From the NCBI GenBank assembly GCA_022792885.1, contig JAAWBX010000026.1, forward strand, positions 85,095-149,094: 64,000 nucleotides of DNA. The letters run 5' to 3'. The notes below the pieces were generated by a model that worked only from the letters and a program-made list of their open reading frames with translations, was not told the origin of the DNA and did no database searches. The DNA is from Lachnospiraceae bacterium (lineage in GTDB: Bacteria; Bacillota; Clostridia; Lachnospirales; Lachnospiraceae). The position numbers and the translations under genes were made by a program. Positions 52,564 through 60,739 of this stretch are shown one piece after another. The stretch's first letter is position 1. Each line of letters opens with the position of its first letter.

Positions 52564-54910
52564 CCCCCATATTCCTCCTCATCTCTTTCCTGTATCGAAA
52601 ACGGAACCGGACTCCGACCGCCCCCGTCAAACGGGTCCCGTAAAACCGTACGGTCCTTTCATAGCAATCCGCCGCAAAGGCGACGGCCTTCGCTCCGATC
52701 GCATGATCGCTGAACACGGCTTCTTCATACAAGCCGTTCAAAGCTGTTTCCTCTTCCGGGCTCAGAGCCGACTCCACGCCGCCCGGCGCGTCCCCCGTAA
52801 ATATCCGCCCGCCGTAATCCCGTTCCAGTTCTTCCCGGTTCCGGCAATATCCCTCAATTTTCTGCCTTCGATTCACCGGCCGCTTCCTTCCGAAACGCCG
52901 CTTCTTAAGGCCGCCCCAAATCAGGAACGCGCCGCCGATGCCCGCCGCCAGCGCCAGAAAAAGGCCCAGACCGCTCGAACCGTTCCCGTTCCCTCCTGCC
53001 GTTTTGTCTTCGGAGATCGGGACGCCCGTTCCGGATTCGCTCTCCGGCTCTTCTTCCGGCTCCGTCTCCGGTTCCGAAAGCGGCCCCTCTTCCGGCGTCT
53101 GGCCGATATATCCCGGCGTCACTTCCACCGGTATCCATCCCAGCCCCGTCCGATAAATCTCCACCCAGGCGTGAGCGTTCCGGTTTTTTACCTCGATCGT
53201 CTGCCGGCCGTTGCCCATCACTTTATAGCCTTCACAATACCGGGCGGGAATCCCGAGCATCCGGAACAACATCACGCCCGCCGAAGCAAAATGCGTGCAG
53301 TACCCTTTTTCGTTCTCCGTCAAAAACCAGAGAATCAGATCCTCTCCCTCCGGCACGACGCCCGGCGCATAAGTGTACCGGGCCCGCTCCCAGAGGATCT
53401 CCCTCACAAACGTCAAAATCTGCTCTTCCCTGTCCGTTAAATCCCCGTAAATCCAGGCGGATCCGAATTTTTCCGCCGCCTCCGTCACGATCCGGTTCAG
53501 CCCCGCCCGCACTTCCTCCGGCACATCCAGAAAATGATTCGGAACCATTGCGTCCACCACGCTCAGCGCCGAACTCTCCCGATAGCCCAGGGTCAGACGG
53601 TCCTCCCGCTGCGGATCCAGAAAAGCTTCCCGGTAATCCGCCTGTCCCGGGCGATAAACGTCCCACAAAGTTTCCCGGCTCTTCTGACCCTCTTCCCAAA
53701 CGGCATAATTCCGATTCCGATAATTCGCCGCGTCAGAGGGCCCCGCCATTCCCGGCACATAGAGATAATTCTCATCGGCTCCCTCGATCGTAACCGTGAC
53801 CAGATCTTTCGCGACCATTCCGCCTTCCAGATTCGCGCCCAATATCAGCGGCAGCGGATTCATATAAAAAGCGTCTTTCCAGATATCCGTTATGGAAGAA
53901 TTTCCTTCCCCGCCGAGCGTACTCTTCCAGTTATTCCCCTCATAATGGTCCGCCGCGAAAGCCCGGATATAAATCTCGCCCGTAAAGCCGGTTTCCCCTG
54001 TCCCGGGCTCCGGCCGGCCGGTATAAGAAGTTCCCTGCCAATTTAATACCAGATCAATCCCGTCCCCCGGAATCAGCTCCCCCACCTGTCCGATCTGTCC
54101 GCCGGAAATCCCCATATTGGCCGTCCGGCCCTCGTTCCCGCCATTCTCTCCCCGCAGGCGTTTCAGGATTTGATCCCACCGGTAATCCTGAAAATCGCCG
54201 ATCTTCGCCTCAATTACCGCACGGCTCTCTTTCATACTGCGGTAAACCGGCGTTCTCACCGCCTGCGCGGACAAAAACAGCGCCGCCGCGATCCCCAGAA
54301 ACAAAAAGAAAAAGCGAAACCCGCCCGCCATCTCCGGACGGCTGCCTCCTTTCAGCAGGCGCAAATAAAATATGCTGCCCAAAGCCGACAAAAAACATAA
54401 AGACACCGGAAGTATCGAGGGCGCCACGCCCCCCAGCAGCAAAAGCAGAAGCAAAAGAACCGGAAACTGAAGCAGAAAAAGCATCTGTTTCTTTCTTCCG
54501 GTCAATCCGTAAGCCGCCCCCACGCCGCTTAACGCCCCCAGCGTCCACAACGCGCCCTCCAAAGAAACCACATCCGGCCGGACGGCCGGGATATCCAGCG
54601 GAATTTTGATATCGTAATATCGCTCATACAGGCAGAAAATTTTATCCGCGATAACCTGCCAGCCTTCTCTGAAATACCAGGCAGCCGCCAGAATCAGAGG
54701 CAAAAAAATCAGCCAGCCGACGCCCGTTCTCATCCCGGGGCGATTTCCATAACAAACCAGAAGCCAGGCAAAGCCGCTCAGACAGCACCAGAGCAAGACG
54801 GAATCGCTCCCGTCCCCCACCTGCTCGTAAAAAGCCAGCACCGTGCCGGCCATCATCAGGAAAACCAGCAGGGTCTGCAAGATTCGTTCTTCCTTTCGTT
54901 TCACCGGCAC
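52556..54910 (-). CDS. Transglutaminase-like membrane protein
   Basis: This 784-residue protein has about six N-terminal transmembrane helices (residues 10-225) and a large external region with a transglutaminase-like domain: Cys in EKGYCTHFASAGVMLFRM, His in NRNAHAWVEIYRTG, acid in WIPVEVTPGYIG (Glu rather than Asp). A Pro/Glu linker, one more transmembrane helix (GLFLALAAGIGGAFLIWGGL) and a DUF4129-like cytoplasmic tail (LYEEAVFSDHAIGAKAVAFA) follow. With MoxR and DUF58 it forms a widespread three-gene module of unresolved role, perhaps in envelope protein processing. Confidence 0.88.
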   Translation of the reverse strand: MPVKRKEERILQTLLVFLMMAGTVLAFYEQVGDGSDSVLLWCCLSGFAWLLVCYGNRPGMRTGVGWLIFLPLILAAAWYFREGWQVIADKIFCLYERYYDIKIPLDIPAVRPDVVSLEGALWTLGALSGVGAAYGLTGRKKQMLFLLQFPVLLLLLLLLGGVAPSILPVSLCFLSALGSIFYLRLLKGGSRPEMAGGFRFFFLFLGIAAALFLSAQAVRTPVYRSMKESRAVIEAKIGDFQDYRWDQILKRLRGENGGNEGRTANMGISGGQIGQVGELIPGDGIDLVLNWQGTSYTGRPEPGTGETGFTGEIYIRAFAADHYEGNNWKSTLGGEGNSSITDIWKDAFYMNPLPLILGANLEGGMVAKDLVTVTIEGADENYLYVPGMAGPSDAANYRNRNYAVWEEGQKSRETLWDVYRPGQADYREAFLDPQREDRLTLGYRESSALSVVDAMVPNHFLDVPEEVRAGLNRIVTEAAEKFGSAWIYGDLTDREEQILTFVREILWERARYTYAPGVVPEGEDLILWFLTENEKGYCTHFASAGVMLFRMLGIPARYCEGYKVMGNGRQTIEVKNRNAHAWVEIYRTGLGWIPVEVTPGYIGQTPEEGPLSEPETEPEEEPESESGTGVPISEDKTAGGNGNGSSGLGLFLALAAGIGGAFLIWGGLKKRRFGRKRPVNRRQKIEGYCRNREELERDYGGRIFTGDAPGGVESALSPEEETALNGLYEEAVFSDHAIGAKAVAFAADCYERTVRFYGTRLTGAVGVRFRFRYRKEMRRNMGDE

Positions 54911-54917
54911 ACCTCCT

Positions 54918-56105
54918 TTACATACTGAGCAGAACCGGCAATTTCTTCAGTTCCTCTTCCAGTGAAACAAGAGGCCCCTTTGCCACCTGCAAAATCTCCA
55001 GATTCGGCCAGGAATCGATTCGTTTCTCCTCCCCGGTCAGAATCAGGCTCTTCCTGACCCCGCCGCGATAACGGGCCAGCTCGTCCGCCTCCCTCCGCGC
55101 GAAAGTCCCGGTCACGTAAAAGACCTTTACATACTGAACCTGAGGGAAAAAGCGTTCATACAAAACAAGAGGAAATTCCCCCTCCGTCTTCCAGTCCATG
55201 GACAAAAGCTGATCTCCCACCCGGCCGTAACCTTCCCAATCCTGCACCATCACTTCCTTCGGCATGCCAAAACCATAGTCAAACCATGCCACCGTATGCA
55301 CATATTCCTGCGCCGCAAGGGAACAGGAGATCGACAGAAGCGTCGTCAGTCTTCGGTGAAAATCTTCCTGGCCGGCGCAGCGGTTGTCCAAAACCAACAG
55401 ATAACTGCTCTTTTTGGGCCGCGAAAATTCCTTTACCAAAAGCCCCTCGGTCCGGGCCGACAATTTCCAGTGAACCGCGGACAGACGATCTCCGGCCCGA
55501 TAATCCCGAACCTGGTAGATTTCCGAATTGTCCTGCCCGCTCCGGTCTTTATAATAGGAATCACCGTCCTCACCGATCACCGGCAGTTCCCGCAATTCTT
55601 CCAGATTGACGAGCACCGGTTTCGGACGAACCAAGTATTCCGCCTCGCATCCCCACCGTTTCTTCCGCCCAAGCAGGCCAAGACAATCATAAACGCGGTA
55701 AAACGGAAAAGACACGCATACTCTGCCGCAGTAAGGAAGGCGAAGGCCGACCTCGATCTCCTTCTCCCGCCGGGCCGGCAGATACATCGCGATCCGACGG
55801 CTCTCCTTCTCCTTTTCCTGCACGTAACGGGTCGTCACCTGCAATTCCGTTCCGAACAGAGGAATGACCGAAGCATTCTTCACCAGCACCCGGAGGATAC
55901 CGGCCTCCCCGGCCGCGGCATGAATGCCTTCTTCCTTTAAGCGCATGGAAACCCCCGGAGCCTGATAACACAAGAGAACAACCAGGCCGATAAACAAAAA
56001 CAGTTCAAAAACAAAAAGCACCGTTGGCATGAATTCCTCAAACACCATGGCCTCATAACCGGTAAACAGCACAAGGAGCCCGTAGATTCCGATTTTCTTT
56101 TTCAC
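54918..56105 (-). CDS. DUF58 domain protein
   Basis: This 395-residue protein has two N-terminal transmembrane helices (about 5-48), a beta-rich region and the DUF58 signature YQVRDYRAGDRLSAVHWKLS, then LLVKEFSRPKKSSYLLVLDN, the start of a von Willebrand A-like fold. DUF58 proteins are usual partners of MoxR ATPases, which flank this gene by 2 bp. Confidence 0.9.
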   Translation of the reverse strand: MKKKIGIYGLLVLFTGYEAMVFEEFMPTVLFVFELFLFIGLVVLLCYQAPGVSMRLKEEGIHAAAGEAGILRVLVKNASVIPLFGTELQVTTRYVQEKEKESRRIAMYLPARREKEIEVGLRLPYCGRVCVSFPFYRVYDCLGLLGRKKRWGCEAEYLVRPKPVLVNLEELRELPVIGEDGDSYYKDRSGQDNSEIYQVRDYRAGDRLSAVHWKLSARTEGLLVKEFSRPKKSSYLLVLDNRCAGQEDFHRRLTTLLSISCSLAAQEYVHTVAWFDYGFGMPKEVMVQDWEGYGRVGDQLLSMDWKTEGEFPLVLYERFFPQVQYVKVFYVTGTFARREADELARYRGGVRKSLILTGEEKRIDSWPNLEILQVAKGPLVSLEEELKKLPVLLSM

Positions 56106-56107
56106 CT

Positions 56108-57040
56108 CTAACTCTCCTTCGGTTTTTTTACCTGGCGCAGAATTTCCCCAACGACCGTATCCACGGATACCTGGTTCATACGCGCCCGGGCGTTCAGGAG
56201 AATCCGGTGCCCGGCCACCGCCGGAAAGATTTTCTGGACATCGCCCGGCGTCACAAAATCCCTTCCTTCAAAGAACGCGCGCGCCTGAGCCATCCGGACC
56301 CCCGCCACCGAAGCGCGCGGCGAGCAGCCCAACGCCGCCATGGGATGTTCCCTGGTCTGCCCGATCAGCCGGACCAGATAATCATAAATCAGAGAATGAA
56401 CGTAGACTTCTCCCGTCTTTCGCTGCAATTCGATAAACTGAGTCTTCGTGAGAGCCGGAAAAATCTCCGCCTGTTTTTCTTTCCGCTTATTCTGCAAAAT
56501 CCGGATTTCCTCCTCCCTCGTCGGATATCCCATCCGGATCTGGATCATAAAACGGTCCATCTGCGATTCCGGAAGCAGCGCCGTCCCGATCGAGCCGGCC
56601 GGATTCTGGGTTGCCAACACGAAGAACGGCGGTTCCAGCCTGCGGGTCCTGCCCTCGATCGTAACCATCCCTTCCTCCATCACTTCCAGAAGCGCCGACT
56701 GGGTCTTCGGCGAAGTCCGATTGATCTCGTCCGCCAGAAGAAGGTTGCAAAACACCGCGCCCGGGTGAAACTGCGCCTCTTTGCCGTCCCTGTCATACAA
56801 ATAAAACCCGGTCAGATCCGTCGGCAGCACATCCGGCGTAAACTGTACCCGCGTACTCGTCAGATCCAGCGCTTTCGCAAACGCCCTGGCCATCGTCGTC
56901 TTCCCCACGCCCGGAATGTCTTCAATCAACACATGACCGCCGGCCAGAAAGGCGCAAAGGACCATCTCAATGCAGTCGTCCTTGCCGACCACCGCCTTTT
57001 TTACCTCCCCCAGCACGGCTTCCAACTGTTTTTCCTTCAT
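56108..57040 (-). CDS. MoxR-family AAA ATPase
   Basis: This 310-residue AAA+ protein has Walker A VLIEDIPGVGKTTMARAFAK, Walker B NLLLADEINRTSPKTQSALL, sensor 1 FVLATQNP, an arginine-finger region LPESQMDRFMIQI and the C-terminal lid (ALGCSPRASVAGVRMAQARA). MoxR proteins act as chaperone-like ATPases for a vWA-domain partner, here the DUF58 protein. Confidence 0.94.
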   Translation of the reverse strand: MKEKQLEAVLGEVKKAVVGKDDCIEMVLCAFLAGGHVLIEDIPGVGKTTMARAFAKALDLTSTRVQFTPDVLPTDLTGFYLYDRDGKEAQFHPGAVFCNLLLADEINRTSPKTQSALLEVMEEGMVTIEGRTRRLEPPFFVLATQNPAGSIGTALLPESQMDRFMIQIRMGYPTREEEIRILQNKRKEKQAEIFPALTKTQFIELQRKTGEVYVHSLIYDYLVRLIGQTREHPMAALGCSPRASVAGVRMAQARAFFEGRDFVTPGDVQKIFPAVAGHRILLNARARMNQVSVDTVVGEILRQVKKPKES

Positions 57041-57066
57041 ATCGCGGCTCCTCCCGGTTTTTTTCC

Positions 57067-57095
57067 ATTATAACCGATATTCTGTCGATTGTGTA
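57067..57095 (-). promoter_or_regulatory. Promoter of the MoxR-DUF58-transglutaminase-apbE operon
   Basis: Minus-strand TACACA (57090-57095), 17 bases, TATAAT (57067-57072), 27 bases before the MoxR start. Confidence 0.6.
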
Positions 57096-57214
57096 TCCAT
57101 AAAAACGTTTTGTAATAATTCGGATACCTTGACGCGGAAAACGGCCTCAATGGTTCCGGAAAATCATGCCGTATTCCGCGCCCTTCTGAAATATTAAAAA
57201 ACTTCCGCAGGCTC

Positions 57215-57243
57215 TTGACAGAAACCCCTTCGCGTGTTAAGGT
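57215..57243 (+). promoter_or_regulatory. Possible promoter of the glycine riboswitch transcript
   Basis: TTGACA (57215-57220) lies 17 bases from TAAGGT (57238-57243), directly before the aptamers. The -35 is consensus; the -10 is weak. Confidence 0.45.
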
Positions 57244-57244
57244 A

Positions 57245-57440
57245 AGCACATCACAATTCCATATGGACAGATGAAGTTTTTAGGAAAAAGCGAATTTGCT
57301 TACCGAAGGAGTAAAACTCTCAGGTGTCCGCCACGGCGGATAAAGACTATGAACGGATGTGACTCTGGAGAATCTCAGGAAGCTGGGTGCCGAAGGTGCA
57401 AGGTAATCGTTACTAATCTCTCAGGCAAAAGGACAGAGAA
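57245..57440 (+). promoter_or_regulatory. Tandem glycine riboswitch
   Basis: Two gcvT-type aptamers lie head to tail. The first (about 57265-57355) has ACCGAAGGAGTAA and ACTCTCAGGTGTCC. The second (about 57361-57438) has GGTGCCGAAGGTGCAAGG and ATCTCTCAGGCAAAAGGACA. Both conserved cores are intact. Followed by a terminator and a sodium:alanine/glycine symporter gene, it should couple glycine level to transporter expression. Confidence 0.93.
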
Positions 57441-57484
57441 GGAATTTTTCGCGAAGTTTTTTGCGCGATTATTTCGATTCTTTC

Positions 57485-57517
57485 AGAGTTAAGTGAACCT
57501 TTCACTTAACTCTTTTT
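57485..57517 (+). terminator. Riboswitch expression-platform terminator
   Basis: AGAGTTAAGTGA pairs perfectly with TCACTTAACTCT around a 5-base loop and TTTTC follows. It lies between the second aptamer and the symporter gene, so the riboswitch probably acts by transcription termination. Confidence 0.88.
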
Positions 57518-57571
57518 CTTTCCGTTCCCCATTTTCTTCTTCTGTCCGAAAAGAAAGGCAGAGAAATTACC

Positions 57572-58927
57572 ATGGACATGATTGAAAACATCGTATCAGC
57601 CGTAAACGAATTTTTATGGGATTACGCGCTTCTGTTCCTGCTTTGCGGCACCGGCATCTATTATACGATCCGCCTCCGCTTTGTGCAGGTGCGCAAATTC
57701 GGTACCGGCGTAAAACGACTCTTCGGCAGCTTCTCCTTAAACGGGCAGAAGGCCGGCAAGGACGGCATGAGTTCATTCCAGGCACTGACCACCGCGATCG
57801 CCGCCCAGGTCGGCACGGGCAACATCGCGGGCGCGGCCACGGCCCTGGCCTCCGGCGGTCCCGGCGCGATTCTTTGGATGTGGCTTTCCGCCTTTTTCGG
57901 TATGGCCACGATCTATGCAGAAGCGGTCCTCGCCCAGAAATTTAAGACAGTCAACGAAGAAGGCCACGTCACCGGCGGCCCGATCTACTACATAAAAGCC
58001 GCCTTCCGCAACGGCGCGCTGGCCAAATTTATGGCCGGATTTTTCTCCGTCGCCATCATCCTTGCCCTGGGTTTTATGGGCAACATGGTTCAGTCCAACT
58101 CCATCGGCGTTTCCTTCCATAACGCGTTCGGCGTACCCTCCATTGCCGTAGGAATCGCGATTGCCGTCATCGCCGCCTTTATCTTCCTGGGAGGAGTCAA
58201 GCGAATCGCGTCCGTTACGGAAAAACTGGTCCCGATCATGGCGCTTCTTTACATCATCGGCTGCGGCGCGATCCTGGTCATGAATGCCTCCCAGGTAGGG
58301 GAAGCGTTCCGCCAGATCTTCGTCATGGCGTTTAATCCCCAGGCGGCTTTAGGCGGCGTGGCCGGCGTCACGGTGCAGAAAGCCATGCGTTTCGGCGTGG
58401 CAAGAGGCCTATTTTCCAACGAAGCCGGTATGGGTTCCACCCCGCACGCTCATGCGCTGGCCAAAGTCGAGAAACCGGAAGACCAGGGTATTCTGGCCAT
58501 GATCGGCGTATTCATCGACACGTTCATCATCCTGACCCTGACGGCTCTGGTCATTCTTTCCACCGGCGTACTGAGCTCCGGCGAGACCGGCCCCGAGCTG
58601 GCCCAGATGGCCTTCAACACGGCCTTCGGCAATTTCGGCAACGTTTTCATTGCCATCTGTATGCTGTTCTTCGCCTTTTCCACCATCGTGGGATGGTATT
58701 TCTTCGGCGAAGTCAACGTAAAAGCCCTGTTCGGCCCGAAAGCCACCCGGATCTATGCCGCGATCGTTGTGATCTTCGTTCTCGTCGGCTCCGCCTTAAA
58801 AGTAGGCCTTGTCTGGGATATGTCCGATATGTTTAACGGCCTTATGGTAATTCCCAACCTTCTGGCTCTGCTTCTTCTCAGCGGAACGGTCGTGAAAATC
58901 ACCCGCAAAAAGGATCCGATATCCTAA
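57572..58927 (+). CDS. Sodium:alanine/glycine symporter (AGCS family)
   Basis: This 451-residue polytopic transporter shows AGCS features: GIYYTIRLRFVQVRKF at the first loop, the signature TTAIAAQVGTGNIAGAATAL, GGPIYYIKAAFRNG and RGLFSNEAGMGSTPHAHALA. About 10-11 helices are expected. It imports glycine or alanine with sodium, and the upstream riboswitch argues for glycine. A start at the ATG of MDMIEN has a modest AAAGG site. Confidence 0.95.
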   Translation: MDMIENIVSAVNEFLWDYALLFLLCGTGIYYTIRLRFVQVRKFGTGVKRLFGSFSLNGQKAGKDGMSSFQALTTAIAAQVGTGNIAGAATALASGGPGAILWMWLSAFFGMATIYAEAVLAQKFKTVNEEGHVTGGPIYYIKAAFRNGALAKFMAGFFSVAIILALGFMGNMVQSNSIGVSFHNAFGVPSIAVGIAIAVIAAFIFLGGVKRIASVTEKLVPIMALLYIIGCGAILVMNASQVGEAFRQIFVMAFNPQAALGGVAGVTVQKAMRFGVARGLFSNEAGMGSTPHAHALAKVEKPEDQGILAMIGVFIDTFIILTLTALVILSTGVLSSGETGPELAQMAFNTAFGNFGNVFIAICMLFFAFSTIVGWYFFGEVNVKALFGPKATRIYAAIVVIFVLVGSALKVGLVWDMSDMFNGLMVIPNLLALLLLSGTVVKITRKKDPIS

Positions 58928-58937
58928 TTAAAACGCG

Positions 58938-58972
58938 AAAGACCATCCGGTTTTCATTCCGGATGGTCTTTT
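58938..58972 (+). terminator. Terminator after the symporter gene
   Basis: AAAGACCATCCGG and CCGGATGGTCTTTT form a stem with an 8-base loop and a T-rich tail, starting 10 bases after the stop. Confidence 0.88.
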
Positions 58973-59089
58973 GATTCAAATCTTTTCCAACTTCTATTCA
59001 TCTTTTTTGCATTTTATCTGCCGGGCCGATACATTTCTCCTTTACAATTTTCCCATCATGACATGCACTTTTGAAGGAGGACTTTTCCC

Positions 59090-60492
59090 ATGATTCCCTT
59101 AAAAACCAACTCCACTGAGATCTCCGGTTCCCGGGATACTTTCGTCGCCCTGAAAGGTTACCATTCGGACGGCCACGACTATATTCCGGATGCCATCCGA
59201 CGGGGCGCCGGCGCCGTCATCGCCGAACGGGAAATCCCCATACCGGAAGGCGTGCGCCTCCTCGTCGTCCCGGACACGCATCAATACCTGAAAGAATACC
59301 TCGTCTCCCGCTACAGCCAAACCTTAAACCGCATGAAACTGATCGGAGTCACCGGCACCAACGGAAAAACCACCAGTTGCTATCTGATCTATCAGCTTCT
59401 CTGCAGCCTCTCCGTCAAATGCGCCTGCATCGGCACCGTCGGGTTTTACCTGAACAAAGAACGCCGCCCTCTAAACAACACGACGCCCGACATCCTGACA
59501 CTCTACCGGCTTCTTCTGGAAGCGCAGGAAAACGGCTGTGAAGCCGTGGTCATGGAAGTAAGCAGCCACGCGCTGGCCCAGGAACGGATTGCCGGCCTTT
59601 CCTTTGAAGTAGCCGGTTTTACCAATCTTTCCCAGGATCATCTCGATTATCACCGCGACATGCGAACCTATTTCTCGGTAAAAAGGCAAATCCTTTCCTA
59701 TTTAAAAGAGAACGGAACCATGCTTGTCAACCGGGACGATCCTTATTTTGCAGGATTTCTTACCCCCCCCATACGATTTTATTCGGTTCCGAAGGGAGCG
59801 ACTTAACCTTAAAAGAATGCCATTTCTCGCAATCTAAAACCGGTCTTTCCTTTACTCTGAAAAACCGGCTGTACACCGTCTCCCTGGGGCTTTGCGGCAT
59901 GATCAATATCTACAATTATCTGCTGGCCATCGGCGCCGTATATTCCCTTGGATTCCCTATGGAAAGCATTCTTCCTCTTTCGGCCGGTTTAAAGCCCCCG
60001 GCCGGCCGCCTTCAAACTCTTTCCGTAAAGGAAGGAACGGCCGTTATCGATTACGCCCACAACCCGGACGCGGTCTACCAGGTGATTCAATTATACCGAA
60101 AAACCTCTTCCGGCCGGATTCTGACCGTGCTCGGTTCCGCCGGAGAGCGGGACCGCTTAAAACGGCCGCTGATGGGGCGGATCGCCATCTCCTTAAGCGA
60201 CCGGGTCTTCTTCACAAACGACGATCCCCACGGCGAAGATCCCATGGCAATCCTGGCAGACCTGACAAAAACCCTTACCGGCTGCGCCTCTTATGTCGTG
60301 GAACCCGACCGCCGCAAAGCGATTTTCCTGGCTCTGGACGAAATAAAACCCGGCGACGTGGTCCTGATTCTCGGCAAAGGCCATGAAGAATTTATCCAAT
60401 ACCGGGATCGAAAAATCCCCCACAGCGATCTGGCCGTCGTAGAAGACTACATCCGCACCTACCGTCGTTTGACAAGAGCACACACGCCCTGA
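59090..60492 (+). pseudogene. MurE-like Mur ligase gene, frameshifted at a C8 tract
   Basis: The first frame (59090-59806) encodes an N-terminal domain and the Mur ATP site GVTGTNGKTTSCYLIY, plus MEVSSHALAQERIAGL and TNLSQDHLDYH. It breaks at eight C residues (59763-59770). With one extra C the frame continues through FGSEGSDLTLKECHF, VIDYAHNPDAVYQVI, GSAGERDR and ILGKGHEEFIQYRD, giving about 467 residues, near MurE length. Where meso-DAP ligases have DNPR this has TNDDPHGEDP, so the amino-acid substrate is uncertain. The last nine codons (RRLTRAHTP) and the stop come from the inverted-repeat element. The gene may be a phase-variable secondary ligase, or the shift may be a sequencing error. 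GAAGGAGG precedes the ATG. Confidence 0.85.
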
Positions 60493-60736
60493 ACCGTGCC
60501 GATGGCCCGATCTTCTGCGTTATCTTCGATCGGCGTACGTCCAGTACGCCTCACTCATCTGCCTGGAAGATCTGGCCATCGGCATCGGTCATGGTCAGAG
60601 AGTCGAAAAGGAATAAAATTCAGTCCCTGCCAGGCACTTGAGCGACGCGTACCGGACGTACGCGAAGTGAAAGTAACGCCGCAGGGGCTGAATTTTATCC
60701 TTCTTCGACCGTGTGTGTCCTTGTCAAGCGACGGTA
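60460..60736. mobile_element. 273-bp MITE-like element with TA flanks and two related hairpin modules
   Basis: TA dinucleotides (60460-60461 and 60735-60736) flank CCGTCGTTTGACAAGAGCAC at the left and CTTGTCAAGCGACGG at the right. The 25-bp termini CCGTCGTTTGACAAG...CACACG and CGTGTGTGTC...CGACGG are inverted repeats with two mismatches. Inside are two hairpins. Module A (about 60496-60592) has arms CCGATGGCCCGATCTTC / GAAGATCTGGCCATCGG and tip GGCGTACGTCCAGTACGCC. Module B (about 60609-60700) has arms AATAAAATTCAGTCCCTGC / GCAGGGGCTGAATTTTAT and tip CGCGTACCGGACGTACGCG. There is no coding capacity. TA flanks suggest mobilisation by an IS630/Tc1-type transposase elsewhere. It lies between convergent genes. 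Confidence 0.82.
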
Positions 60737-60739
60737 CGC

